Source: JABDCI01 sp964475835
GTDB lineage: Bacteria; Verrucomicrobiota; Verrucomicrobiia; JABWAM01
Assembly: GCA_964475835.1 (NCBI GenBank)
Contig: CAYYYL010000006.1
Location: 1-64,000, forward strand
DNA length: 64,000 nucleotides
Direction: 5' to 3'
Shown: positions 1-8,326 of the stretch, piece by piece
Layout: the number at the start of each line of letters is the position of its first letter
Numbering within the stretch: the first letter of the stretch is position 1
Program-made: the position numbers and the translations under genes
The notes under the pieces: model-generated
Seen by the model: the letters and a program-made list of their open reading frames with translations, nothing else
The model's database searches: none
Told to the model about the DNA's origin: nothing

Positions 1-81
1 GACAAATATTTCTTAAGGGTAATCCAGTGCCTTCGGCGTTTCACAAGTAGGAGGAAACTCCGAACAAGAAAGGACCCCAAA

Positions 82-363
82 ATGAAAACGATCATCCTCG
101 GCACTGCTCTCGGGCTGGCCCTCTTGGGCACAGCATTTGCGGGAGACGCCGACACGTCGAGTCAGAACTCTCGCGCATCTCTGGTGCGCATCGAAACAAG
201 AGGGCTGCGAATGACCGTTCCCGCGGATCGTTCAACGCAAAACAGTAAGGCTGCGCTGGTGGCCGTTTCGCCGGGCACGGCGAAGGAAATCGGACAGATG
301 GCAATCGTCTATGCCGAAAAAGGAGGAAAGATCTGGAGTGGAACGGTGACGGTGACCGAATGA
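82..363 (+). CDS. Small secreted protein with an internal repeat
   Basis: Product is 93 residues. An N-terminal signal peptide (basic start, hydrophobic core, ends near TAFAG at residue 21) predicts export. The mature part holds an imperfect duplication: SSQNSRASLV near residue 26 and STQNSKAALV near residue 51, so it looks like two copies of a roughly 25-residue unit. An AAAGGA-type ribosome site precedes the ATG. A strong hairpin follows the stop codon. I do not recognise a family; the function is unknown. The gene is real on the basis of its start signals, signal peptide and terminator-like hairpin. Confidence 0.7.
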   Translation: MKTIILGTALGLALLGTAFAGDADTSSQNSRASLVRIETRGLRMTVPADRSTQNSKAALVAVSPGTAKEIGQMAIVYAEKGGKIWSGTVTVTE

Positions 364-373
364 ATACACGGAT

Positions 374-405
374 GCATCAGCGCCGCGCTTCTGTGGCGCT
401 GATGC
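374..405 (+). terminator. Terminator-like hairpin after the first gene
   Basis: An 11-bp perfect stem (GCATCAGCGCC at 374-384 with GGCGCTGATGC at 395-405) with a 10-nt loop lies 11 nt after the stop codon. The 3' side is followed only by GATTTAAAA, so the U-tract is poor. It probably ends transcription or stabilises the mRNA 3' end. Confidence 0.55.
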
Positions 406-483
406 GATTTAAAAGGACGAGGGTTTTTCGCGCGCGCAGCGTTTTATTTTTTGAAACATAAACCAACAACAAAAAGGAATCAC

Positions 484-888
484 ATGAAACTAGCTCCATT
501 GATGGCCATTGTACTTTGGATCGGAATGCAGCCTGGCTTTGCCGGATATGATTACAGCAAGGGTACCAAGCCTTCCATGTACGGCAAACAAGTCGAAACA
601 ACGGAACAGCTCAAGGCTGTTAAAGATGACGACACCATTGCGATGGCGTGCAAGAAGTGCAAAGCTGTGACCATCGTTCAGAAAAAAGAAGTAGCAACCA
701 AGCCTGGAAAGGGAACAAAGGACGAAGCGATGACCTTCGATTCCTGTCCTGGGTGCAAGGGCAAAATGACTACGCAAGTTAAAGAAACGAAGTTGACTCA
801 CTCCTGCTCAGAATGCGGAGATGATTCCGCCTTTTGCTGCGCTACCACCAAATCAGAAGGTGAAACTGAAGGGATGAAGTCTCATTGA
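484..888 (+). CDS. Secreted cysteine-rich (multi-CxxC) protein
   Basis: Product is 134 residues starting at the ATG at 484, which has an AAGGA ribosome site 5-9 nt upstream; an in-frame TTG at 451 is upstream of that site and is rejected as the start. Residues 1-20 form a signal peptide ending in GFAG. The exported part carries three CxxC pairs (CKKC, CPGC, CSEC) plus a CC near the C-terminus, a spacing suited to binding zinc or another metal, or to disulfide formation outside the cytoplasm. Lys and Thr are abundant. It is flanked by another small secreted protein and a TauE/SafE permease, which hints at thiol, sulfur or metal handling, but this is only context. No family recognised. Confidence 0.75.
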   Translation: MKLAPLMAIVLWIGMQPGFAGYDYSKGTKPSMYGKQVETTEQLKAVKDDDTIAMACKKCKAVTIVQKKEVATKPGKGTKDEAMTFDSCPGCKGKMTTQVKETKLTHSCSECGDDSAFCCATTKSEGETEGMKSH

Positions 889-905
889 GATAAAGGAACC
901 CTGAA

Positions 906-926
906 CCTCGCGCATAAGGCGCGAGG
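906..926 (+). terminator. Terminator-like hairpin after the CxxC protein gene
   Basis: An 8-bp GC-rich stem (CCTCGCGC at 906-913 with GCGCGAGG at 919-926) with a 5-nt loop starts 18 nt after the stop codon. The downstream tract is CTTCTGGGG, not a run of T, so it may be a Rho-assisted or stabilising structure. Confidence 0.5.
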
Positions 927-1016
927 CTTCTGGGGTCTGAAGAGCTTTATATCATATTTTACAGCCGTCGTTCTCTTCCAGTTCTCTAAAATTGCGCGTC
1001 ATTGTTTCATATTGAG

Positions 1017-1802
1017 ATGGAAAGTATCATTTTAGAAACAGTGGTGAGCGGATGCGTGGCTGGTCTTTTAATGGGCTTAACGGGAAGCGGGTCTGTCGTC
1101 GCAATGCCTCTATTGGTTTACTTTCTTCAACTACGACCACATCAAGCGATATGCGTCTCGATGGTCACCATTGGTGGAGTTGCGGCCATGAGTGTGTTGG
1201 CCAATCTGGGAAGCGCTAAAAGGCATCGCATGGCGCTCAAACCCGGACTACTCGCCGCTGCAACGGGAATGTTGGGCGCACCTTTTGGCGCTTTCATGAG
1301 CCGCTATTTTTCAGAGACATGGTTGCTTCTCCTTTTTTCAGGAACTGTCGCCGTGTTTGCTCTGCATTTGCTCCTATCTCAGAGGGAGATTTCGGAATTA
1401 AATGTGCCAAAGGCAGCGATGAGGAAAAAGATCTGGGTTGTAACCATAGGAACCATTGGTTTCGGAGCGGGCATCGTCTCTGGCCTGCTGGGTATAGGGA
1501 CCGGTTTGATCCTCGTTCCAGCTTTCATTTTAATTAGCGGCTTGACCGTGCGGCGAGCCGTCGCGACCTCTCTCATTGTTATTGCTCTGATCAGTATTTC
1601 TTCTGTGAGCACGCATCTGATAATGGGGCAACGACTTCCGGTGACAACAACCGTCCTTTTTGCCTTCGGCGGAGTGAGCGGATTCGTCTTGAGTTCAACT
1701 CTCAAAAAGCAGCTGCCCCATCGCCACTTTCAACGAGTCTTTGCCGTCTGTATTCTACTAATGAGTATCATGATCACTGCTGTGACATTGCGCAAAATCT
1801 AG
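1017..1802 (+). CDS. TauE/SafE family membrane transporter
   Basis: Product is 261 residues from the ATG at 1017 (an upstream TTG at 1002 is possible; neither has a clear ribosome site). It is almost wholly hydrophobic, with about eight membrane segments in two halves. Each half opens with the glycine-rich motif typical of the family: GLLMGLTGSGSVVAMPLL near residue 15 and GIVSGLLGIGTGLILVP near residue 157. Members of this family (PF01925) export sulfite, sulfoacetate or related small organosulfur anions, or are of unknown substrate. The substrate here cannot be read from sequence. The neighbouring Cys-rich secreted protein makes a sulfur or thiol role attractive but unproven. Confidence 0.85.
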   Translation: MESIILETVVSGCVAGLLMGLTGSGSVVAMPLLVYFLQLRPHQAICVSMVTIGGVAAMSVLANLGSAKRHRMALKPGLLAAATGMLGAPFGAFMSRYFSETWLLLLFSGTVAVFALHLLLSQREISELNVPKAAMRKKIWVVTIGTIGFGAGIVSGLLGIGTGLILVPAFILISGLTVRRAVATSLIVIALISISSVSTHLIMGQRLPVTTTVLFAFGGVSGFVLSSTLKKQLPHRHFQRVFAVCILLMSIMITAVTLRKI

Positions 1803-2301
1803 AGAGGAACGGTTGCAGCTAGAGCTTTGCTCTCACGATAAGCATGAAGGAAAGCGGCATATCGCTATATAGCCTCAGGCAATCAGGAATTCTATACTGC
1901 TTTTCTATACGATATGGCCTTTTTACAGCCAAAAATCGCTAATCGCGGCAAAACGCAAATACGCATGAAACCATCGAACCACGAGCAGAATGACCTTCAA
2001 GACAATCAGAGCCAAACGTGGCAAAAAAGACTCTTTTCGATTTCGAGTCAGGCGCATTAAACCGGGCTCTGCCACCTGTCCGTAAAAGCAATGCTGCAAG
2101 TATGCGTTGAAGCCAAACACCTGACAAGACGATTCAGGTCCGCCCCAGCTTCACCCACATTTCCAGAAACAAATGTCCTGTAAAAATAAGCCCCCCATTT
2201 TATAACCGGAAGGTTCCTCTGATTTATCCCATTAAGCGTTTGAGAATCCTCTCGAACAACTTCCGCTTGCTTTTCAACAATCGAAAATCTACGTTCCGCG
2301 C
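1803..2301. other. 499-bp intergenic stretch without a convincing gene
   Basis: Only short overlapping reading frames on the minus strand (about 1923-2127, 62-65 codons) occur. They lack a ribosome site, have no recognisable domain and overlap each other in different frames. The composition is AT-richer than the downstream region. Near the 3' end lies the inverted repeat at 2238-2257, which may control the following operon. No RNA gene or repeat is evident. Confidence 0.5.
2238..2257. promoter_or_regulatory. Inverted repeat upstream of the TonB uptake operon
   Basis: GTTTGAGA-atcc-TCTCGAAC is a 20-bp inverted repeat with one mismatch per arm, centred about 55 bp before the first gene of the TonB-dependent uptake operon. 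Such operons are usually iron- or metal-controlled by Fur-like repressors. The TGAGA/TCTC arms recall half of a Fur box, but the spacing does not match the classic consensus, so the regulator is not assigned. Confidence 0.3.
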
Positions 2302-2694
2302 GTGTTCAAGCACGCATCGAACATTTTTCTCCGACTGCTCCTTGCGGTCACCATTTTAAACCTCACGGGTGGACACTGGCTGCTGCTTCAAACGGTTGCT
2401 TGGTCTAAAATGGTGGTGGATTATTCCAAAAAGTCCTCGTTATCGCAGGCTGTGGCTCAAACTTTCGATGGAGAACATCCCTGCACCATGTGCAAAAAGA
2501 TCGATCAAGGCAGGGAAAAGGAGAAAAAGCAGGAACTTCAGCAAATTCAGTTGAAGAAGGACCTGTTGAATGAACCCCGTCTGATCGTCCTTTCACCACC
2601 TCGTCTTTTCTGGTTTTCCACCCCGCCCGCACCCCTGCTGGTGATTCGTGGCGAATCTCCTGTTCCCCCGCCCCCGCGGCATCTCCTCGGTTAG
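2302..2694 (+). CDS. Small membrane-anchored CxxC protein at the head of the TonB operon
   Basis: Product is 130 residues from a GTG at 2302; no good ribosome site is visible, so the start is uncertain. Residues 6-30 form a hydrophobic segment (signal anchor or signal peptide). A HPCTMCKKID motif near residue 59 gives a CxxC pair outside the membrane. It is followed by a Lys/Glu/Gln-rich helical stretch and a proline-rich tail. The gene lies 118 bp before a TonB-dependent receptor and faces the same way. I do not recognise the family. Position suggests a helper in metal uptake, perhaps metal capture or redox through the CxxC, by inference only. Confidence 0.6.
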   Translation: MFKHASNIFLRLLLAVTILNLTGGHWLLLQTVAWSKMVVDYSKKSSLSQAVAQTFDGEHPCTMCKKIDQGREKEKKQELQQIQLKKDLLNEPRLIVLSPPRLFWFSTPPAPLLVIRGESPVPPPPRHLLG

Positions 2695-2812
2695 TCCAAA
2701 CCCGTTGAGTGTTCTGTGCCGTGCGTGTGCACGTGTCACGATTGTAAATTGACCATGCCGGTGGCCGTTTCTTCCCCTGGGAAGAAAGGTGCGCCGACGA
2801 CAAGGAGATAAC

Positions 2813-4885
2813 ATGAATCGCCGTTTCTTTCTGACAGGCGCCGCCTGTCTATGCAGTATGTCCGTCCTATTGGGGGCTGATGTGAAGCCCGTAACCAAAA
2901 ATCCCGAACGCCTTCCCGAAGTGGTGGTCAAATCCGACCCCTTTGAGGCTGCGCGCCGGCAAATGTGGAACACCCCTGGAAGTGTGGGACTCGTTACTTC
3001 CACCCACATCAACGACACTCGTGCCAGCAACCTGAAGGATGTCTTCCAGCTCACCCCCGGGGTCTATGTTCAACCCCGTCAGGGATCCGCCGATGAAAAC
3101 ACTCTGTCCATCCGTGGCTCTGGAATTCGAAACGCCTTTCACCTCCGTGGCATCCGCCTCTATCTGGACGGCATGTTGCTTTCGAACGCCGACGGGTTCA
3201 GCGACTTTGACACCGTGGAACTTCTCGCCCTGGATCATGTGGAAGTTTACAAAGGGGCGAACGGACTCGCCTTCGGGTCCAGCGCCCTTGGCGGAGGCAT
3301 CAACTTTGTCAGCAAGACGGGTTACAACTCCGAAACCTTCAAGGTTCGCACCGAGGTTGGAAGCTTTGGCTTTGTCAAAGGACAGATCTCCTCAGGCCAG
3401 CACTTCGCCAATGGCGTCGATTACTACGTCAGTGGAACAGGCCAGAGGGAGGACGCGTTCCGGCGTCATCAGGACATGGAGCGTCAACGCTTCTATGGAA
3501 ACATCGGGTGGAAGCTCTTTGAGGATACCGATATGCGTTTCTACATGATGTACATGAACGCCCGGGATGAACTGGCGGGGGATCTGACCAAAACCCAACT
3601 TCAACTGGCTCCGGAATCGGCGGGCGCCGCCAATCTTTCGCTCAATCAGCGGCGTGACAGTGAAGCGCTTCGCCCCGCTTTGAGCGCCGTGCATCGCATT
3701 GATCCCGATCAGCGCCTTGAAATGAACCTCTACTGGCAATGGCGCGATCTTGACCACCCCCTCTCTTTTGCCTTCATCGACAACGAGTTTAATGATGCAG
3801 GAACGGAGGTTCGCTACATCAACACATCCCCCATCGGCAAGCATGACAACGAGCTCGTATTCGGTGTCACCCCCCAATATGGGCGCATCATGGACGCCAA
3901 CTACGCCAACGTGGGTGGGAGCCGGGGCGCCCTGACCAAATTGCAGGTGGACGAAACTTTTAACATGGGAACCTGGGTTCAGGACACCTACTCCTTCGTG
4001 GATGACTGGAAGGCAGTGGTCGGAACGCGATTTGACTGGAGCTCCCGCGTGTTGACCGATCGATTTCTCAGCAACGGAAATCAATCAGGTGAATTGAATT
4101 ATTCCGGATTCAGCCCCCGACTCGGCCTGATCTACGATCTGAGCAAGGACGTTCAGATTTTTGGGAATCTAAGCGCCGCCATCGAGCCTCCCACGTTTAG
4201 CGAACAGGCTCTTACGGGCACCTCGGGTCTCGTGAATCTCCAACCTCAAAAAAGCTATCAAATGGAGATTGGGTCCCGGGGAAAATGGGATCGCATGAAC
4301 TGGGATGTCGCCATTTATAATGCCGAAATCGAGGATGAGCTCTTCCAGAACACCCAACCCAATGGAATCTCCCTTCTGAGTAACATTCCCCGAACACGTC
4401 ACACCGGCGTGGAATTCGGTTGGGGTTGCCGCCTTTGGGACGGTCTCCTCGTTCAGGAAAAGGAAACTGAAAAACGGGACTTCGTCAAAATCGCCACCAA
4501 CTACACATGGTCCGATTTTAATGTCGTCAGCCACGGTGCCTACACCGGCAAGCGGCTCCCCGCAATGCCGGAGCACTTCTGGACGACCGAACTCTCCTAC
4601 CATCATCCATCCGGCTTCTTCTATGCCTTTAGCGTGGAAACAGCACCCCAAGCCTATTTCGTCGACCTGGCGAATAATCTCCAGAACGACGGATACACCA
4701 CCCTGGGCATGAAATCCGGTCTGGAATTTTCAAATCGAATGAAAGTGTTCGGGGAAATTCGCAACCTGACCGACACGACCTATGCCTCGGCGGTTTCAAC
4801 CTCCGAGGTCGCAACCCCCACCACCGCCGCATTCAAACCTGCGGACGGCTTCGCCTTATACGGTGGAATTGAATGGTCCTACTAA
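2813..4885 (+). CDS. TonB-dependent outer-membrane receptor
   Basis: Product is 690 residues. The ATG at 2813 is preceded by AAGGAG; an upstream in-frame GTG is rejected. A signal peptide covers residues 1-22. A TonB-box-like stretch (PEVVVKS, residues 35-41) precedes the plug domain (about 50-175), with typical LSIRGSG and GLAFGSSALGGGINFVSK elements. The rest is a 22-strand beta-barrel rich in alternating aromatic residues, and the chain ends in the aromatic Tyr usual for barrel assembly. It imports a ligand, most likely a siderophore, heme or metal chelate, driven by the ExbB/ExbD/TonB genes downstream. The FecA-like plug and the PepSY neighbour favour iron, but the ligand is not shown. 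Confidence 0.92.
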   Translation: MNRRFFLTGAACLCSMSVLLGADVKPVTKNPERLPEVVVKSDPFEAARRQMWNTPGSVGLVTSTHINDTRASNLKDVFQLTPGVYVQPRQGSADENTLSIRGSGIRNAFHLRGIRLYLDGMLLSNADGFSDFDTVELLALDHVEVYKGANGLAFGSSALGGGINFVSKTGYNSETFKVRTEVGSFGFVKGQISSGQHFANGVDYYVSGTGQREDAFRRHQDMERQRFYGNIGWKLFEDTDMRFYMMYMNARDELAGDLTKTQLQLAPESAGAANLSLNQRRDSEALRPALSAVHRIDPDQRLEMNLYWQWRDLDHPLSFAFIDNEFNDAGTEVRYINTSPIGKHDNELVFGVTPQYGRIMDANYANVGGSRGALTKLQVDETFNMGTWVQDTYSFVDDWKAVVGTRFDWSSRVLTDRFLSNGNQSGELNYSGFSPRLGLIYDLSKDVQIFGNLSAAIEPPTFSEQALTGTSGLVNLQPQKSYQMEIGSRGKWDRMNWDVAIYNAEIEDELFQNTQPNGISLLSNIPRTRHTGVEFGWGCRLWDGLLVQEKETEKRDFVKIATNYTWSDFNVVSHGAYTGKRLPAMPEHFWTTELSYHHPSGFFYAFSVETAPQAYFVDLANNLQNDGYTTLGMKSGLEFSNRMKVFGEIRNLTDTTYASAVSTSEVATPTTAAFKPADGFALYGGIEWSY

Positions 4886-4906
4886 CCTGAAAACCAAGGG
4901 TGACTT

Positions 4907-5620
4907 ATGAAACGGAATCTACGCAAACTGCACCGTTGGCTCGGGCTGCTCCTCAGTCTCTGCATTCTGATGTCCGCGGGCAGTGGCGTCCTCCACAACC
5001 TCATGAGCCGCACCCAGCCTCCACCCCCGCCGGCCAAGCCTGGCGGGGGTGCTTTGGCCCTGAACCAAATCAAAATCCCTCTTTCGGAAGCCGAGAAACG
5101 TTTTCGCGCCAGCCTCCAACCTCCACTCAACGAAGCCGACGTCATCGCCGTAAATGTTCGCACCATTGCGGGAGTTCCCTGGTACCAGGTCTTTCTTCAA
5201 TCAGCGCCAATCCCGACCTACGTCAACACGACAACGGGGGAAATTGATGCCTCCGCCGATGAAGTGTACGCCCATCAGATCGCCACGGATTTCCTGGGAG
5301 GGATGTCCGTCACCAAAACGGACTATCTGAGCTCTTTCAACAAGGAATACATCAACATCTTTCGCATCCTGCCTGTCTACCGATTTGATGTAGCCGATGG
5401 AAAAGGCACCCGGGTCTATGTCTCCACAGTGACCGGCAGCGTCACGCGTCACACCGACAATCAAAAGCAATGGGAGGCGAATCTATTCAGCAACCTCCAT
5501 AAGTGGATGTTCATTCACAACAAGAACACCCGGGATCTCCTTCTCACCACAACCACCGGAGGAATCTTCCTCCTGGCGGCTCTTGGAATCGTGCTCTTCT
5601 TTGCAACCCGTCCCAAATAG
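4907..5620 (+). CDS. PepSY-associated membrane protein of the uptake operon
   Basis: Product is 237 residues, starting 21 bp after the receptor stop. It has an N-terminal membrane segment with the LHRWLGLLLSLCIL signature of the PepSY_TM family, a periplasmic PepSY-like region (about 45-195) and a C-terminal LHKWMFIH plus a second membrane segment (about 215-233). Related proteins sit beside siderophore receptors and some act as inner-membrane ferric-siderophore reductases or transport helpers. The conserved His residues flanking both membrane segments could hold heme. A role in releasing iron after outer-membrane import is inferred from this context. Confidence 0.8.
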   Translation: MKRNLRKLHRWLGLLLSLCILMSAGSGVLHNLMSRTQPPPPPAKPGGGALALNQIKIPLSEAEKRFRASLQPPLNEADVIAVNVRTIAGVPWYQVFLQSAPIPTYVNTTTGEIDASADEVYAHQIATDFLGGMSVTKTDYLSSFNKEYINIFRILPVYRFDVADGKGTRVYVSTVTGSVTRHTDNQKQWEANLFSNLHKWMFIHNKNTRDLLLTTTTGGIFLLAALGIVLFFATRPK

Positions 5621-5631
5621 AAAGAAAATCC

Positions 5632-6279
5632 ATGCTTCAGATCTTTATCAAAGGCGGTCCCATCATGTGGCCCCTGCTCGTCACCTCCCTGATCACCCTC
5701 ACCTGCGTCATTGAACGTTTGATTTTTAGTTTTCGGGAAAAGAGACGGCGGCAACCCGGGCAGGTTGAACGGCTTCTGGTTCACGTGGAACAGGGGGACT
5801 TCCAGGCCGCCGTCACCGCAGGACAGAACAGTGAGGACTTCGTGGTGAGAACCCTGGTGTATGCCCTCACCCACAGGGAAAAATCCCTCTCCGGGGCCCT
5901 TCTTCACGCAGCCAGCCAGGAGTTGCTTCGTTTTAATCGCGGCCTTTCCACCCTGGATACCATCATCACCCTCGCCCCCCTACTCGGACTTCTGGGCACC
6001 GTGACAGGAATGATCCACGCATTCGGACTCCTCGGCACCTCCGAACTTGGGGCACCCACAGCCATCACCGGCGGAATCGCCGAAGCGCTCATCGCCACGG
6101 CATTCGGACTGGGGATCGCCATCATCTCCCTCATCCCTTTCAATTACCTCAATTCACGTCTTGAGCAGGCTCGTCACGAAATCGAGGATGCCTCGACTTA
6201 TCTTGAACTGCACTGTGCGCGATCCCATTCCGTGGCCGGACAGGAAACGGTTCACCCCACAACCTCCTCCTACGCATGA
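5632..6279 (+). CDS. exbB: ExbB/TolQ/MotA proton-channel protein, system 1
   Basis: Product is 215 residues, ATG at 5632, 11 bp after the PepSY gene. There are three membrane segments: about 10-30, 108-135 and 150-175. The conserved channel segments are visible: APLLGLLGTVTGMIHAF and AEALIATAFGLGIAIISL. ExbB forms a pentamer around ExbD helices and uses the proton gradient to energise TonB. Its 3' end overlaps exbD by 4 bp (ATGA), a sign of translational coupling. The gene belongs to the operon for the receptor at 2813-4885. Confidence 0.9.
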   Translation: MLQIFIKGGPIMWPLLVTSLITLTCVIERLIFSFREKRRRQPGQVERLLVHVEQGDFQAAVTAGQNSEDFVVRTLVYALTHREKSLSGALLHAASQELLRFNRGLSTLDTIITLAPLLGLLGTVTGMIHAFGLLGTSELGAPTAITGGIAEALIATAFGLGIAIISLIPFNYLNSRLEQARHEIEDASTYLELHCARSHSVAGQETVHPTTSSYA

Positions 6280-6683
6280 AAATCCCACCTCCAAGCCATC
6301 GTCGTCGAGCGCGGATTGAAATCATCCCCCTCATCGACATCATGTTTTTTCTTTTGGCAACCTTCATCATGGTTTCCCTTTCCATGATTCGAAACCAGGC
6401 CGTTGCTGTTCACCTTCCTGCGGCCACCACCAGCGCTCCCCAGGAGCCTTCAGAGCTTGCCGCCATCACCATCACCGAATCAGGCGACATTTATTTCAAT
6501 AAGGAACCCTCCACTTTGATCGCCCTTTCACAACAATTGATAGCATTCAAAGCCTCCCACCAGGACCCCAAGGTGGTGATTCATGGGGATAAAAACGCGC
6601 TCTTCGGCAGAGCCATCGAGATCCTTGATGAAGTGAGAAAATTGGGAATCGCCAAAGTGGCCATCCAAACCCAGAGCAAGTAA
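6276..6683 (+). CDS. exbD: ExbD/TolR family protein, system 1
   Basis: Product is 135 residues. A short basic cytoplasmic tail is followed by the single membrane helix with the motif IIPLIDIMFFLL; Asp21 is the conserved residue of the proton pathway. The periplasmic C-terminal domain (about 50-135) ends with KLGIAKVAIQTQ, as usual in ExbD. It works with ExbB at 5632-6279 and TonB at 6712-7425. Compare the second ExbD at 59727-60158, which has Asn at this same position. Confidence 0.92.
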   Translation: MKIPPPSHRRRARIEIIPLIDIMFFLLATFIMVSLSMIRNQAVAVHLPAATTSAPQEPSELAAITITESGDIYFNKEPSTLIALSQQLIAFKASHQDPKVVIHGDKNALFGRAIEILDEVRKLGIAKVAIQTQSK

Positions 6684-6711
6684 ACGTCGATCTTCATTCC
6701 ATGGTTTCATC

Positions 6712-7425
6712 ATGCGCGAACATCCGGTGAAACATTCCCATCGCGATCACCTGTACAGTTTTGTTGTCGCCCTTGGTTTACACGGGCTGGCTCTCCTCGG
6801 AATGGGATTTGCTTTCACCCAGCCCGCAGATTTTGGAATGGCCGCCGGGAAAAGCAGCATCGAAGTTGACCTGATTGCAGCCCCACCCCTGGAAACACCC
6901 CAACCTCCCAAATCGCCGGCGGAATCCACCGAACCCTTTCCCATCCCGCCCGAAATTCCAATCGAAAACACCCCCATTCCACTAACGGAAAGGTTTGTCG
7001 CAAGACAGGAATTGAACCCATCCCGTTCGCAAAATTACGAGTCAAAACCGATCCTTCAACCAGAAATCAACCGGACTCCGGATGACAACCCTTCACAGAA
7101 AACAGGGACTGATCGAACCACTTTTCACTCGGATCATGGAACCGAGTCGGAAAGCAAACCGGAATACCTCCGAAATCCTCCCCCCATTTATCCCGAACAG
7201 GCGAGAGCCAACGGACAACAGGGAACGGTTCTCCTGCGGATTGAAGTCGATCCGGAGGGACGCCCCACTTCGATCAACCTCAAACAAAGTGCAGGGTACC
7301 CCTTACTGGATCAGGCCGCCCTGAAGGCAGTTCGTCAATGGCGTTTCTATCCCGCAAGGGTCGGCCCTGTGGCCATCAGTTCTCTGGTCGATGTTCCCAT
7401 CCGGTTTCAGTTGAACCAACGGTAA
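6712..7425 (+). CDS. tonB: TonB energy-transducing protein, system 1
   Basis: Product is 237 residues. One N-terminal membrane helix (about 17-36) is followed by a proline/glutamate-rich periplasmic spacer (55-150) and a C-terminal TonB domain (about 150-235) beginning with the YPEQARANGQQGTVLL signature and containing AVRQWRFYPAR. TonB spans the periplasm and pulls on the TonB box of the receptor. It closes the operon, 28 bp after exbD and convergent with the SPFH gene on the other strand. Confidence 0.93.
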   Translation: MREHPVKHSHRDHLYSFVVALGLHGLALLGMGFAFTQPADFGMAAGKSSIEVDLIAAPPLETPQPPKSPAESTEPFPIPPEIPIENTPIPLTERFVARQELNPSRSQNYESKPILQPEINRTPDDNPSQKTGTDRTTFHSDHGTESESKPEYLRNPPPIYPEQARANGQQGTVLLRIEVDPEGRPTSINLKQSAGYPLLDQAALKAVRQWRFYPARVGPVAISSLVDVPIRFQLNQR

Positions 7426-7479
7426 TCCCGCACACCATCCAAAACCATCGGACTGAATCAGCCATCTCATTGAATGGTG

Positions 7480-8277
7480 TTAGCGACCGCCACGGGGAGC
7501 GCCATCGATGGGCAGAATGATGTTGGCGCCCTGTCCTGACCCAATGACCAACGGGGCCTTGCCATCCCACTTCTCCACAATTTGAAGGTCAATGAGTTGG
7601 GGAGTCTCCTTCAAGGCCTGGCCACGAATGCGAATCGACTCTGCTTCACCCTTCGCGCGAATAATGGCCGTGCTGGCTTCAATTTCCGCTTTTTGTTGAA
7701 TGAATTTCGCCTTCGCTGCCTCCTGCTCCTGCACCATTTTCTGTTCAATCGCATGCTCAAGTTCCGAGGAAAGGCTGATGTTCTGAATCACGAGATCTGA
7801 AATGACAAGAATATCGCCAATTTTCTCACGAGCCAGGGCAAGGGAACGCGACTTGATTTCTTCGCGTTTCTTCACAATTCCTTCCGCCGTATTGGAGGAG
7901 GTGATCTCCTTAAGCGCTTCGTTCACACGAGGAGCGATCAGACTGTCAAAGGGATTTCCGGCATAGTCCCGATAGATGCGGATCACCGAACCCTCGGGGA
8001 TCTTGTAGAGAACCGTCACATCAATGAACACTTGTTGTAGATCGGAGGAGAAACACTCAGCTTTCAAACCCTGGGTTCCCTGCCGCACGCTTACCGGAAT
8101 GATCCGGGTGATGAAGGGCATCTTGAACCCAAACCCTTCCGACTTGGGTGCAGGCGAGACGTGCCCCAGCGTCACCTCCACTCCGCAATATCCGGGCTGA
8201 ACAGTGTAGGTCGTTCCCGAGAGAAAAATCAGAACCAGAAAAAGAAGAAGGACAAAACCAACGATTTTAAGTTGCAT
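7480..8277 (-). CDS. SPFH/Band 7 (prohibitin-like) membrane protein
   Basis: Product is 265 residues with start at 8277 (ATG, LKIVGF...); a longer form from 8337 would overlap the upstream gene and is less likely. One N-terminal membrane helix (4-22) is followed by an SPFH domain (about 25-200) and an Ala/Glu/Lys-rich coiled coil (about 185-225) for ring assembly. Prohibitin-like proteins form large membrane rings that organise membrane domains or regulate proteases such as FtsH. No protease gene is adjacent. It is the last gene of a minus-strand run with two dehydrogenases and a DUF2231-like protein, perhaps by chance. Confidence 0.85.
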   Translation of the reverse strand: MQLKIVGFVLLLFLVLIFLSGTTYTVQPGYCGVEVTLGHVSPAPKSEGFGFKMPFITRIIPVSVRQGTQGLKAECFSSDLQQVFIDVTVLYKIPEGSVIRIYRDYAGNPFDSLIAPRVNEALKEITSSNTAEGIVKKREEIKSRSLALAREKIGDILVISDLVIQNISLSSELEHAIEQKMVQEQEAAKAKFIQQKAEIEASTAIIRAKGEAESIRIRGQALKETPQLIDLQIVEKWDGKAPLVIGSGQGANIILPIDGAPRGGR

Positions 8278-8326
8278 GAGCCTCTTTATGACGAAACGCA
8301 CGGAACTACAAGCACGTTTGGATTGC

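Noticed and set aside
1923..2127. Two overlapping minus-strand reading frames of 62-65 codons
   Set aside because: No ribosome site, no recognisable domain, and they overlap in different frames. They look like chance open frames in an AT-richer gap.
2593..3054. 153-codon minus-strand frame opposite the start of the TonB receptor
   Set aside because: It lies antisense to a well-supported gene pair and shows no domain or signal features; high GC gives long shadow frames.
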